Positions 42,291 to 50,771 of a DNA stretch of 64,000 nucleotides are shown one piece after another. How positions within the stretch are numbered: position 1 is the stretch's first letter; each line of letters begins with the position of its first letter. Origin of the DNA: Trichococcus alkaliphilus (GTDB taxonomy: Bacteria > Bacillota > Bacilli > Lactobacillales > Aerococcaceae); contig NZ_PXZT01000003.1 in NCBI RefSeq assembly GCF_003008695.1, positions 127,439 through 191,438 on the forward strand, read 5' to 3'. The notes under the pieces are model-generated. The model saw only the letters and a program-made list of their open reading frames with translations, was not told the DNA's origin and did no database searches. Made by a program: the position numbers and the translations under genes.

Positions 42291-42890
42291 TCATTCTTCC
42301 GAATAACCAAAATACGCCAGAATTTTCTCCAGCACTTGGTAATCTGGGACATAACCATACCCCGCGGATTGATCTTCACTGATGCTGAAAGGCGCTGATC
42401 CGATAAGTGTTTCCTGATGGATGATGGTGCCAGCAGACCTGTCCAGGATAGTTATTTGGACATAGCGTGTGTAGGCAATCCCTTCATTTGAGTAGGTTCC
42501 GGTTTCCATGTAATAGCTGCGTAGCTTCACCAAAACATTCATTTCGGCATCAGACTTGGCCTGCAGTTCCTCCGGCAAATCAATATAGTGCGGCGAATAG
42601 ACGTACTTTTCTTCAACGCCTTCCTCTACTGATTCATCGTTTTCGATGATGAACACTTTGGCCGGAGTCGGTGCGGGCCCTTCCGCAAGCACACCTTGGA
42701 TAGCCGCGTACGCATCCACATTTCCGATCAGATCGCTGCTTTCCAGTTCCCTGATTTGGCTCTCCCTGATCGCTTCCGGATCCGAAGATGAGGCTGCTTC
42801 GTCGCTGGATGAACCGCAGCCCGAAAAGATTAATAACAACATGGTCATAATGAAACAAAAGAAGCATTGGCGTTTGTTATTTTTGATCAT
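42291..42890 (-). CDS. uncharacterised lipoprotein
   Basis: A 199-residue exported protein with a lipoprotein signal (hydrophobic CFFCFIMTMLLLIFSGC, lipid-modified Cys25) followed by a serine-rich linker and a folded part with the strands YVYSPHYIDLPEEL, VLVKLRSYYMETGTY and RYVQITILDRSAGTI. I do not recognise the domain; it may bind a ligand at the cell surface. AAGGAGG precedes the ATG. No obvious partner; the CPBP gene lies 68 bp downstream on the same strand. Confidence 0.75.
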   Translation of the reverse strand: MIKNNKRQCFFCFIMTMLLLIFSGCGSSSDEAASSSDPEAIRESQIRELESSDLIGNVDAYAAIQGVLAEGPAPTPAKVFIIENDESVEEGVEEKYVYSPHYIDLPEELQAKSDAEMNVLVKLRSYYMETGTYSNEGIAYTRYVQITILDRSAGTIIHQETLIGSAPFSISEDQSAGYGYVPDYQVLEKILAYFGYSEE

Positions 42891-43032
42891 CTGAAGCTCC
42901 TCCTTGAACTGACAAAAGCCTATGGATTAAGGAAGACAATCGACTTACAACGTTTTTGTAACCACTCTTTTTCGACCTCATTATAACATATACTCAGCCC
43001 CGGAATCGCGTGCGGCTGCATCTGATGCACTG

Positions 43033-43080
43033 AAAAAAGACCATACAGAAGTCCCTTTCCAAGGATGTCTGTATGGTCTA
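43033..43080 (-). terminator. terminator after the OYE-like gene
   Basis: AGACCATACAGA and TCTGTATGGTCT arms with a 17-base loop, followed by six U on the minus strand, directly after the stop codon. Confidence 0.85.
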
Positions 43081-43089
43081 ACTAATTGT

Positions 43090-44196
43090 TTATTTCCCTA
43101 AACGGTCCGGCATCATGAATTCCATGAAGCCCCAGACGCCGTTCGCAAGGAACAGTTCTTCGCGGTCGTAGTTGGATATTGCTTGGCGGATCAGATCATC
43201 CTTTTTGTCGAGGGCTTTCGCGCCCCAATGCGGATCGATCAGCAACGCACGTCCAACGGCAACAAGCTCCGAATTTTCCAATACGTTTTCTGCATCTTCA
43301 CTTGTGCGGACATCGCCGACACCGACCAGCGGCACACGTCCGTTAATTTGTTCATGTATGTACGCCATCATGCTTTTCTCTTTATGGTCCTCAGAAACCG
43401 AAACGAGTTGACGGTCCCTCAAGGAAATATGCAGATAATCCAAGCCTTTATCGGCCAATTGGTCCACAAGGAACAGTGTATCTGTAAAGCGGATGCCAGG
43501 ATTTTCATATTCCTCTGGGGAAAAACGGTAACCGACGATAAAGTTCTCGGCGCCCGATTCATCCACGGTTGCCGTCACTTCATCAACCAATTTGTCGATG
43601 AAACTGAACCGTTTTTCCAGGGTACCACCCCATTCGTCGTCTCTGCGGTTGGAGTGCGGCGAGAAGAATTGTTGCAACAAATAAGTATTCGCGCCATGCA
43701 GTTCCACACCGTCAAAACCGGCTTCGATTGCGCGACGAGTCGAAGCTTTGAAGTTTTCGATCAGATCCAGTATTTCATCGCCGGCTAAAGCTCTCGGCGT
43801 TTCGGCATTCGGTCTTTCGGCAGCAACCGCACTCGGAGCCACTGGCTGAACGCCCCGCAAGACGCTTGAATCCGTCATACGGCCACCGTGGAAAATTTGC
43901 AGGATGGCTTTAGTGCCATTCTTCTTGATGGCGGCAGCCAATTTGCTCAAACCCGGAATGAACACATCGGAAGCAACGCTCAATTCGCCTTCCCAACCTT
44001 TTCCGTCGTTCTGCACATTCGCTGCGCCTGTGATGACTGCGCCGATTTCGCCGGAACGAAGCGCATAGTAATTGATTTCGTCGGATGTCACGACGCCGTC
44101 ATAGAAACTCATCTTCGTCGTCATCGGCGCCATCATGATGCGGTTCTTCAATTCAAGACCGCGTTTGAAAGTGAACTTGCTGTTCATTGTTGACAT
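43090..44196 (-). CDS. NADH-dependent flavin oxidoreductase (Old Yellow Enzyme-like)
   Basis: A 368-residue FMN TIM-barrel enzyme. Seen are KNRIMMAPMTTKMS near the N-terminus, QIFHGGRM, FDGVELHGANTYLLQQFFSPHSNRR-type active-site segments (His-Gly-Ala-Asn substrate motif) and VGVGDVRTSEDAENVL with VAVGRALLIDP for FMN phosphate. It belongs to the thermophilic-like/YqiG group that reduces activated alkenes such as enones. GAGGAG precedes the ATG; own terminator. Probably a single-gene detoxification enzyme. Confidence 0.93.
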   Translation of the reverse strand: MSTMNSKFTFKRGLELKNRIMMAPMTTKMSFYDGVVTSDEINYYALRSGEIGAVITGAANVQNDGKGWEGELSVASDVFIPGLSKLAAAIKKNGTKAILQIFHGGRMTDSSVLRGVQPVAPSAVAAERPNAETPRALAGDEILDLIENFKASTRRAIEAGFDGVELHGANTYLLQQFFSPHSNRRDDEWGGTLEKRFSFIDKLVDEVTATVDESGAENFIVGYRFSPEEYENPGIRFTDTLFLVDQLADKGLDYLHISLRDRQLVSVSEDHKEKSMMAYIHEQINGRVPLVGVGDVRTSEDAENVLENSELVAVGRALLIDPHWGAKALDKKDDLIRQAISNYDREELFLANGVWGFMEFMMPDRLGK

Positions 44197-44408
44197 ATTT
44201 TTCTCTCCTCTTGGATTGATTTATTTCATTCTACCGAGCCTGCCGGAAATACCCAAACAAAACGCTCGTTTCATTCGCAATTCATGCGCATGCATATATT
44301 TTATTACAAGTGCTTCTCTTTTGCAAGAGCCCTGATTTTAAATGTTGTCATTCAGGAATCGGACTCCCAGAGTTTTTACGGGAAACCTTATCAGCGCTAT
44401 CTACTCAC

Positions 44409-44450
44409 GAAAAAACTGCGCAAAAGGCATCCTACACGTCTCCGCAGTCT
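44409..44450 (-). terminator. terminator after the SDR gene
   Basis: ACTGCG (44443-44448 on the complement) pairs with CGCAGT (44415-44420 on the complement), followed by six U on the minus strand. The loop is long, so efficiency may be moderate. The remaining bases 44197-44487 carry the OYE promoter region (TAGAAT box near 44230); nothing else was recognised. Confidence 0.6.
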
Positions 44451-44487
44451 TTATCATTTCTATGTTTTCACATTTCCAGAAACCCGA

Positions 44488-45312
44488 TCAGTAGTCCGTC
44501 TGTTTACTGATGGCGCTCCAATCTTCGATTTCCTGCAATCTTTCTTTCATCTCTACGGACACGATTTTGACTGCATCCGAACCCAGCAACAACCGTTTCG
44601 GAAGGTTTTCTTTCTTCATAGTTTCGTAGATGACCTCTCCCGCCTTATCCGGATCGCCGGGCTGGTCCTGGTTGTCGACGATGTTCTCTTTTCTGGTTTT
44701 CCAAGCAGTATCGGCATAATCTTCGATCTGCTTCTGAGTCCCTTTAAGGGAAGTGTCGTAGAATTTGGTCCGGAAAGCGCCTGGTTCCACGGTCATCACT
44801 TTGATCCCTAAAGGTGCGAGTTCCTTCATCAAGCCGTCCGTCATCAACTCCAAAGCGGCCTTGGATGCGGCATAATAACCGGAGCCGACACCGGAGCGGG
44901 CGGCAGCGATCGAAGAAACATTTAGGATGGCGCCGTTTTTCTGCGCCCGCATGTACGGCAAAACCTGCTTGATCAATGCAATCGGTCCGAAGAAGTTCGT
45001 GTCGAACAGCAGATTCACGCTTTCTTCTTCGCCTTCTTCAACTGAAGAACGATAGCCATAGCCTGCGTTGTTCACGAGGATGTCCACCCCGCCGAACTTG
45101 TCCGCTGCCGCTTTCACGGCATTGGTGATGCTCTCTTTGTCTGTGATATCCAAAGCTACTGAAATGGCGGTATCGGGGTAATCTGCGATGATATCCGCCA
45201 CCGTGGAAATATCCCGTGCCGTCACGACCGCGTTATCCCCGTTCTTCAGAACTGCCTTTGCGATTCCTCTGCCGATGCCGCTGGAGCAGCCTGTAATCAA
45301 CCATGTTGTCAT
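44488..45312 (-). CDS. short-chain dehydrogenase/reductase
   Basis: A 274-residue classical SDR. Cofactor motif TGCSSGIG (residues 7-14), structural NNAGYGYR and catalytic Ser/Tyr/Lys in NVSSIAAARSG and YYAASKAALE are all present, so it should be an active NADP(H)-dependent oxidoreductase on an unknown carbonyl or alcohol. GGAAAGGAAG precedes the ATG. Its promoter has the 19-base spacer and dyad of MerR-family regulators, suggesting induction by a reactive or toxic compound. Confidence 0.93.
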   Translation of the reverse strand: MTTWLITGCSSGIGRGIAKAVLKNGDNAVVTARDISTVADIIADYPDTAISVALDITDKESITNAVKAAADKFGGVDILVNNAGYGYRSSVEEGEEESVNLLFDTNFFGPIALIKQVLPYMRAQKNGAILNVSSIAAARSGVGSGYYAASKAALELMTDGLMKELAPLGIKVMTVEPGAFRTKFYDTSLKGTQKQIEDYADTAWKTRKENIVDNQDQPGDPDKAGEVIYETMKKENLPKRLLLGSDAVKIVSVEMKERLQEIEDWSAISKQTDY

Positions 45313-45398
45313 ATTGTTTACTTCCTTTCCGAAGCTGTTTATTTTGATCCTTGCGCCCTTTAAAGAATAAAAATGGCACCGCTCGCATTACAAACAGA

Positions 45399-45429
45399 AG
45401 TATACACCTTGGAGTGCACTTCAAGGGAA
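45399..45429 (-). promoter_or_regulatory. MerR-type promoter of the SDR gene
   Basis: Minus-strand TTCCCT (45429-45424), 19-base spacer, TATACT (45404-45399). The spacer region holds the dyad CCTTGAAGTGCACTCCAAGG (45426-45407). An overlong spacer with a centred dyad is the hallmark of MerR-family activation. Confidence 0.75.
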
Positions 45430-45465
45430 GCGTTTTATTTTCCTTATAGCAAAATAATTCAGAAA

Positions 45466-46539
45466 TCATAATTCCTCTTCAAAAAAGAAATTGATCTCAT
45501 CCATGAAGTCCGTATCCACCTCACTCGTCCGGAATCTGTCGACACCCTCATAGTATTCTTCCTTGATCTCATCTGGGATTTCCCCGTCATACCGATCGTA
45601 TATTTCCTTATATTCCATATTCTTAGTTTTTGCATATTCGCTTGCGGCGTCGGATTCGAATAGATTGTTGTGTCCGTCATGATTTTCTGCACTGCTAGTT
45701 TTGTAAACAATGTTGGGATTGATGATTTCGTCCCGATGGGCAATGATGCTCGCGCCATCGTATGCTATCGCTTCATCTTTGACGCCATGTATAATCATGA
45801 CAGGAGTATCCGTACTATTTATGCCGTTGGTAGCTGTGACCCAGGCAGTGTTACCGAAAAGGATGTTCTGATATGTCCACAGGAAAGGATAGGCTATCGG
45901 GGAAAAAGCCCCTAACAGGCTGTCCACCTGCTCATTTAACAGTTCCATGGGCGAATTGAATCCACCGATGCTGGCGACTGCAGCGATGTCAAAGCCGGAA
46001 TCCAAAATTGCGGTGACCGCATAGCCTCCCCAGCTGTGTCCATAGAGCATGACAGGAAAATTGTTTAATCGTTGATCGCCTTGAATGAAGGTCAAGGCAG
46101 CATCCAAATCCAATAAGGATTGCGAAGGGCCCATCGTGCTTTCCCCTTCGCTTTCGTGTGTCCCGGTATTGTCGAAAGTCAAAACGCGCCATCCGTTATC
46201 AACGAAATACATCGTTTCTGCCAAGTAGTTCTCTGCACCGAATCCCAACCCAGCAGAAATGACGACTAAGCCTTTATCGTTTTCGCTGCCATAGACGTAG
46301 CCTTTCAACGCATTTCCGCCTGATTCGAATGTGATTTCCGTGCGTTCATAAGCATCGGCAACATCGCTGTATCTAAGGTAGCCTGAATATTTCGGATCCG
46401 GTTTGTCGACCCTGGAAAAACTTTCATCGTAGTTCGTTTTGACGTAACCCATCGAGCCTATTGAAATAACGCCGATAAATAGCATCATGCTTATCAGCGC
46501 TATTTTGACTGTTTTCCTTTTGAAATGTATATTTTTCAT
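45466..46539 (-). CDS. membrane-anchored alpha/beta hydrolase
   Basis: A 357-residue protein with an N-terminal anchor (VKIALISMMLFIGVISIGSM) and an extracellular alpha/beta-hydrolase domain. The nucleophile motif is YGHSWGGYA; the acid is likely in MIIHGVKDEAI and the His in AENHDGHNN. It resembles serine aminopeptidase S33-type hydrolases. It starts in the stop codon of the upstream CPBP gene (ATGA), so the two are translationally coupled, suggesting a joint function in peptide or lipid handling at the membrane. Confidence 0.85.
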   Translation of the reverse strand: MKNIHFKRKTVKIALISMMLFIGVISIGSMGYVKTNYDESFSRVDKPDPKYSGYLRYSDVADAYERTEITFESGGNALKGYVYGSENDKGLVVISAGLGFGAENYLAETMYFVDNGWRVLTFDNTGTHESEGESTMGPSQSLLDLDAALTFIQGDQRLNNFPVMLYGHSWGGYAVTAILDSGFDIAAVASIGGFNSPMELLNEQVDSLLGAFSPIAYPFLWTYQNILFGNTAWVTATNGINSTDTPVMIIHGVKDEAIAYDGASIIAHRDEIINPNIVYKTSSAENHDGHNNLFESDAASEYAKTKNMEYKEIYDRYDGEIPDEIKEEYYEGVDRFRTSEVDTDFMDEINFFFEEEL

Positions 46540-47309
46540 ACTTCGATGCTCCCAGCACTGCTTTTAAAGAAAGATGAATTCCTCTCGGTAACGAACAGGA
46601 ATAGACACAGAATACCGAACACTGTGCTCTCGACTGCAAATAACTGCAGGGTGAATCTGCCCCATAAGAACATATGCGAGGTAACATTGAAGGTAAAGTG
46701 CCAAACAGTCATGAGCACAAGATTCCCAGCTGATTTGTTGTACAGCCAAGTCATTAAAATGGACATTTCTATGATGGTGACCGTATACAAGACGAATCCC
46801 AAAAGACCACCGGTAAAGTTCAAATGCCAGACACCCCAAAGGATGCCCACAATGACACCGCTGGTAAACGGTGTATACTTTTTTTGCAAGTTCGGCAGCA
46901 GAAACCCGCGCCAGCCTATTTCTTCCGCAGCGCACCCGATCAGTATCGCAACAAAATTCAACAAATAGAACAATGCATCACCTTCCCAAGCGACAAAGTC
47001 AACTTCATAATAAGTCATGATGAAACTGCTGACGATGATGCACACGGCCGGGATAACAATGGCAGTTATCAGCCATTTCACAACGGACTTATCCACACGA
47101 AAATGGTTCCTTATGTCCTTGATGATCGTTTTGTCCTTTAACAGCAATGCCAGCCCAGCCACCGCAAAGACGGGTGACAATTGGGTAAAGGAAACAGAAT
47201 AGTCCCCTGCAGATCGGAATACATAATGTAAGGTTAACAAAAGAATGCTGAATAGGAATGTAATAACATAAAAGGTGCGCAAATAATATTTTCGAAATAG
47301 CTTTTCCAA
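46536..47309 (-). CDS. CPBP family intramembrane metalloprotease
   Basis: A 257-residue membrane protein with about seven helices. Motif 1 is CAAEEIGWRGFLLPNLQKKY, motif 2 GVWHLNFTGG and motif 3 TVWHFTFNVTSH, the complete CPBP/Abi pattern. The start is a TTG preceded by AAGGAGG at ideal distance; no ATG fits. It overlaps the hydrolase gene by 4 bp, forming a two-gene operon. Confidence 0.9.
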   Translation of the reverse strand: MEKLFRKYYLRTFYVITFLFSILLLTLHYVFRSAGDYSVSFTQLSPVFAVAGLALLLKDKTIIKDIRNHFRVDKSVVKWLITAIVIPAVCIIVSSFIMTYYEVDFVAWEGDALFYLLNFVAILIGCAAEEIGWRGFLLPNLQKKYTPFTSGVIVGILWGVWHLNFTGGLLGFVLYTVTIIEMSILMTWLYNKSAGNLVLMTVWHFTFNVTSHMFLWGRFTLQLFAVESTVFGILCLFLFVTERNSSFFKSSAGSIEV

Positions 47310-47408
47310 TATATTTCCTCCTTGGTTAAGGATGCTTTATGTGTCTAGGGAAATCTATCTGTTATTGACAACGACGACGTTTTTCCATGTGGTGCTCATT
47401 ATGATATG

Positions 47409-47443
47409 AAAAAAGCTCTAGGACTGCGGTAACAGGCTAGAGC
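47409..47443 (-). terminator. terminator after the GyrI-like gene
   Basis: GCTCTAG/CTAGAGC arms with inner pairing and six U on the minus strand, 20 bases after the stop codon. Confidence 0.8.
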
Positions 47444-47463
47444 AAACTGAACGATTATCTATT

Positions 47464-48126
47464 TTATATCTTTTTCCTGATCGGATGGCGGACGACCGTC
47501 TTCATTTTTTCCGGAGCGACTCTGCGCGGATCGTTCAGGTAAATTTCATGGTGCCTTCGGGTTGTGCCGTCCGGACTTACTTCCGAAATGGCATTGACGT
47601 ATCCAGTGGCTGCAGCAAAGTCGTCGATGGCCTTAACCGTCACTGCTTCGGTATCATAGGGACCCATATGCAGCATCTGTACGCAAAGCCCTTCCGTGAA
47701 CTCCGCCAACCTTGCCCTAGTGAGGTCAAGCTCCGGTTTCTTTTTCTTCAGCCCCTCAACGGCCCATCGGAATACTTCTTCGGTGACAAATGCCGGTTGC
47801 CGGATCATCGCTGTCCAGATCAACTTTTCCTTCTGGCTCGTGTCAAAGGGACGATCAAGCTCCGTCCACCATAGACCCTCCAATGGCGGAACAACGTATT
47901 CAAAGAAATCCGCCGGGGCATTGCCACTTTTATTGCTCATTTTGATGGTATAGGACAGTCCGTAAAGTATTTCGATCGCTTTCGCGTATTCCCCCGATTC
48001 CTCATTGGGGTCTCCCTTGCCGTCAACCATGATGAACTTCATCTTCGGCACATCGACGATCACAGGGACCGTCTTGGGCTGATATAGATTTTTATCTTCC
48101 TTTTTGAAATCTAATGGACTTGGCAT
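47464..48126 (-). CDS. GyrI-like small-molecule-binding protein (long form)
   Basis: A 220-residue GyrI-like domain protein of the longer type found as single genes in Firmicutes. It begins with DFKKEDKNLYQPKTVPVIVDVP and shows MVDGKGDPNE, GLWWTEL, MIRQPAFVTEEVF, CVQMLHMGPYDTE and the C-terminal RRHHEIYLNDPRRVAPEKMKT, the usual order. The family binds lipophilic or cationic compounds, and some members hydrolyse them. ATG at 48126 follows GGGAGG; the 44-codon upstream extension is unlikely. Confidence 0.88.
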   Translation of the reverse strand: MPSPLDFKKEDKNLYQPKTVPVIVDVPKMKFIMVDGKGDPNEESGEYAKAIEILYGLSYTIKMSNKSGNAPADFFEYVVPPLEGLWWTELDRPFDTSQKEKLIWTAMIRQPAFVTEEVFRWAVEGLKKKKPELDLTRARLAEFTEGLCVQMLHMGPYDTEAVTVKAIDDFAAATGYVNAISEVSPDGTTRRHHEIYLNDPRRVAPEKMKTVVRHPIRKKI

Positions 48127-48334
48127 TTCCTTTTTCCTCCCTTGCGAAAATATGGCTTTATATGAGCACCTGTAGGTCCAGCTTGGTATTCGTGTCATCC
48201 GAATTATTTTATGCGATATGGCTTGGAGCGGTATCCACCCAATTTGTGTAACCGCCATTTTTCGGTCTCATTATACCATACCGCCCACTAGGGAATCTTT
48301 TACATCCCTTCCCCGCAAGAACATTATAAAGAGC

Positions 48335-48366
48335 CAAAAAAGAGACGTCCTGACCAAGGACGTCTT
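48335..48366 (-). terminator. terminator after the 93-residue membrane protein gene
   Basis: Perfect GACGTCCT/AGGACGTC stem (48344-48364) followed by six U on the minus strand. Confidence 0.88.
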
Positions 48367-48395
48367 GCTCAATATGATTTTCGGATAACGATACA

Positions 48396-48677
48396 TCAGT
48401 GCGGAAAGGCAATTTCTGCGAGCGTCCATGCGATGATGATTATCCCTACCGGAATTGAAAGCAACGTCAGCAGGGCTCTGTCCTTGTATTTGATGACGGC
48501 TATCAGCCCCATGACGAAACCGATCACTCCCATCAACGCAAGCCCGGGGGACGGTAACGGGAGCCTGATTGCGGCCCCAAGCCCAACCATTTTTAAAGCC
48601 ATCAACACGATGAAAGCCAAAGTCAAACCCGCTGCCCATTTCCCGGTCGTCGTTTTGGACCAAAACTGCATTTTCAT
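48396..48677 (-). CDS. small membrane protein, unknown family
   Basis: A 93-residue protein with three predicted membrane helices (WAAGLTLAFIVLMALKMV, SPGLALMGVIGFVMGLIAVI and LLTLLSIPVGIIIIAWTLAE). No family was recognised. AAGGAGG precedes the ATG at 48677, and the start lies 13 bp after the stop of the solute-binding lipoprotein gene, so the two are likely co-transcribed. It is too small to be a normal ABC permease. Confidence 0.7.
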   Translation of the reverse strand: MKMQFWSKTTTGKWAAGLTLAFIVLMALKMVGLGAAIRLPLPSPGLALMGVIGFVMGLIAVIKYKDRALLTLLSIPVGIIIIAWTLAEIAFPH

Positions 48678-48690
48678 GATTACTTCCTCC

Positions 48691-49677
48691 TTATTCTTCC
48701 GATAGATAGAATGCTGCATCAGGTAGGCTTACTTCGGTTCCATCAGCTTCCGCTTCTAAAAATAGGCTCAAGTATTTTTCTACTGCTTGTTTGGAATTTA
48801 CTGCATCCCAATGGTCCAGATTGCTGCGGGAAATCACTCCCTCTGCCTGTTCTTTCGTTATCCCTACTTCATGTTTATCCAACAGTTTCGCCGTTTCAGC
48901 TGGTTTGCTATTGATCCAGTCGATGGAATCCTTATAATCAGCCACAAACAAATCCCATTCTTCTGCTCTATCAATAGGGATTTCTTTCTTAACGATCAAG
49001 CATGTCAAAGGCAATGGCATCTCATTCTCGTTAATCCCCATCCATTCTTCCTGAATATCCAAAGCGATGCTGAAGTCACTGTTTTCATCCAACAAATCGG
49101 TCACCCATGGCTCAGATAACAGGATGAGGTCACTATTTGCGACGTTTCCCATCGCTGTCTCTGCACTTTCAGCATAGGTTAGCGTCAAATCATTATTCGG
49201 ATCGATGCCATTTTGCATCAACAACTGTCTGAAAACAACGTCAGCAACCGATTTCTCCCCTACAATTGTTATAGCTTTTCCTCTGAGGTCAGAAACTTCA
49301 CTGATTGACTCATCAGCTGACAACAGATAGAGGTATCCGCCTGTATTAACTGCCGCCAATTGGTATCCTGCACCCTCACTATAGAGCTTCGCGGCAATTT
49401 CTGTAGGTACAACCGCCATATCAGCTTTACCTTCCAAAAGTTGTGCGTAGAGCGCTCCCTCATCCTCCTCGAAAGAGTAGTACACCGTGTCCCCCAACCT
49501 CACTTGAGGATCGATACTAGGCTCCATCGCCTTGATGAATCCCAATGCAGCAGGACCAGTAATCGATGCAACTGTGAAACTAGCTGAGCCTGCTTCTTCA
49601 TATGCTTTATCCCATGCATTGCATCCACCCAACACTAAGATCGTAAACAATAACCCAATGATCAGTCTCTGTTTCAT
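48691..49677 (-). CDS. NMT1/SsuA-like solute-binding lipoprotein (orphan)
   Basis: A 328-residue exported lipoprotein. The signal ends in LVLGGC; the mature part is a periplasmic-binding-protein type 2 fold with ADMAVVPTEIAAKL, GKAITIVGEKSVADVVFRQLL and LILLSEPWV, typical of NMT1/THI5-like or sulfonate/nitrate/thiamine-precursor binding proteins. No ABC permease or ATPase gene is next to it; only a 93-residue membrane protein follows. It may pair with a transporter elsewhere. ATG 49677 follows GGAAGGAA. Confidence 0.87.
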   Translation of the reverse strand: MKQRLIIGLLFTILVLGGCNAWDKAYEEAGSASFTVASITGPAALGFIKAMEPSIDPQVRLGDTVYYSFEEDEGALYAQLLEGKADMAVVPTEIAAKLYSEGAGYQLAAVNTGGYLYLLSADESISEVSDLRGKAITIVGEKSVADVVFRQLLMQNGIDPNNDLTLTYAESAETAMGNVANSDLILLSEPWVTDLLDENSDFSIALDIQEEWMGINENEMPLPLTCLIVKKEIPIDRAEEWDLFVADYKDSIDWINSKPAETAKLLDKHEVGITKEQAEGVISRSNLDHWDAVNSKQAVEKYLSLFLEAEADGTEVSLPDAAFYLSEE

Positions 49678-49763
49678 TGCTGTTCCTTCCTTTCTGCAAC
49701 TGTTGCTTACTGCCACTATTTATTAAACGCTTACTTTCAAAAAAAGGTGGTTTGAATGCTATG

Positions 49764-50516
49764 TTAAGGGCCCATGCATGGATTCAAAAAACGTTGCATT
49801 TCTTTGCAGAATTGCTCTGGATGAAGCAGGATTTCACCATGTCCAAAGCCTTCAAAGAGCGTGTCCTTGCCGTTCAGGAATGCTTTTCTGATTTTTTTGG
49901 CACCTCGCGCAGCCAACTTTTCCTTGCTGCCATACCAACAGGATACTCTGACCGCTTGATAGGGCTCCATTTTATCGATCTGCTTGAACATGGAGGCTGC
50001 GTCGTAGAAAGCATTTTTCAGAGTCTTTCTGGAGATGCCGGGATACAGAAATGTTTGAAGCATCTCAGGAGTGATACCTCCAAGTTTCAGAAATCCATTC
50101 ATCCTGCCTGTTAAAATTTTTTCTCCAAACCAGCCGGCTATATTTGACGTTGGTTTGTTGAATAGACCAAGCGACATATCAGCTGTACCGTCCAAAATAA
50201 TATTACTGACTGTCACGTTCCGGCGATAGGCCGTTAAAAGTGCGGTGATACAGCCCAAAGAGGACGCATAAATCACGTCTACTTTTCCACCAAGGTTGTT
50301 TTGAATATATTTTTCGACCTGCTCGGCTTCTTTTTCCCCATTGATATAATCCGATTTTTCTTCTGGATTATGCCCATCGAGCCCGACAGCAACGACATAA
50401 TAATGAGACGTCAGCAAGGGAATCACTTTGCTGAAACTCTTGTCCCATGTAGTCCCAAGGCTGTGGATAAGCATGACCGTCGTTTGATTTTTGTTCCCGA
50501 ACTCGTGAAATTTCAT
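49764..50516 (-). CDS. alpha/beta hydrolase
   Basis: A 250-residue cytosolic alpha/beta-hydrolase. It shows LIHSLGTTWDKSF near the N-terminus, the nucleophile elbow YASSLGC in place of the usual GxSxG (Ala-Ser-Ser-Leu-Gly), and the histidine in GFGHGEILLHP. The elbow lacks the first glycine, which is tolerated in some members. Substrate unknown. ATG 50516 was chosen from GAGGAG upstream; an 11-codon extension exists. Confidence 0.83.
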   Translation of the reverse strand: MKFHEFGNKNQTTVMLIHSLGTTWDKSFSKVIPLLTSHYYVVAVGLDGHNPEEKSDYINGEKEAEQVEKYIQNNLGGKVDVIYASSLGCITALLTAYRRNVTVSNIILDGTADMSLGLFNKPTSNIAGWFGEKILTGRMNGFLKLGGITPEMLQTFLYPGISRKTLKNAFYDAASMFKQIDKMEPYQAVRVSCWYGSKEKLAARGAKKIRKAFLNGKDTLFEGFGHGEILLHPEQFCKEMQRFLNPCMGP

Positions 50517-50703
50517 GACAAAGACTCTCCTCATAATCGGTTTACGCAAGGAAGGTACTCTTTTTGCACAGAAGCTCTAGACTAAAAAAAAATAAGGCTC
50601 ATTCTTTACAAGATTATTATACCACTTTATGTATTCAGCTAGACTTCTGATACCTTACTATATTTGATGAGCAAAGTCGCTTTCTTGCCTTAATCCACCC
50701 CAC

Positions 50704-50740
50704 AAAAAAAACTGGGATCCGGTGATCCGCAGTCTTTTTT
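50704..50740 (-). terminator. terminator after the alkaline phosphatase gene
   Basis: ACTGgGATC/GATCcgCAGT arms with runs of A/T on both sides; U-run on the minus strand, 32 bases after the stop. Confidence 0.85.
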
Positions 50741-50771
50741 GATATTTCGAAAAGTCCTCAGCTACTATGTG

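Noticed and set aside
40398-47309. Three CPBP proteases as part of a bacteriocin cluster
   Set aside because: No double-glycine leader peptide, bacteriocin ABC exporter or histidine kinase/regulator genes were seen nearby.
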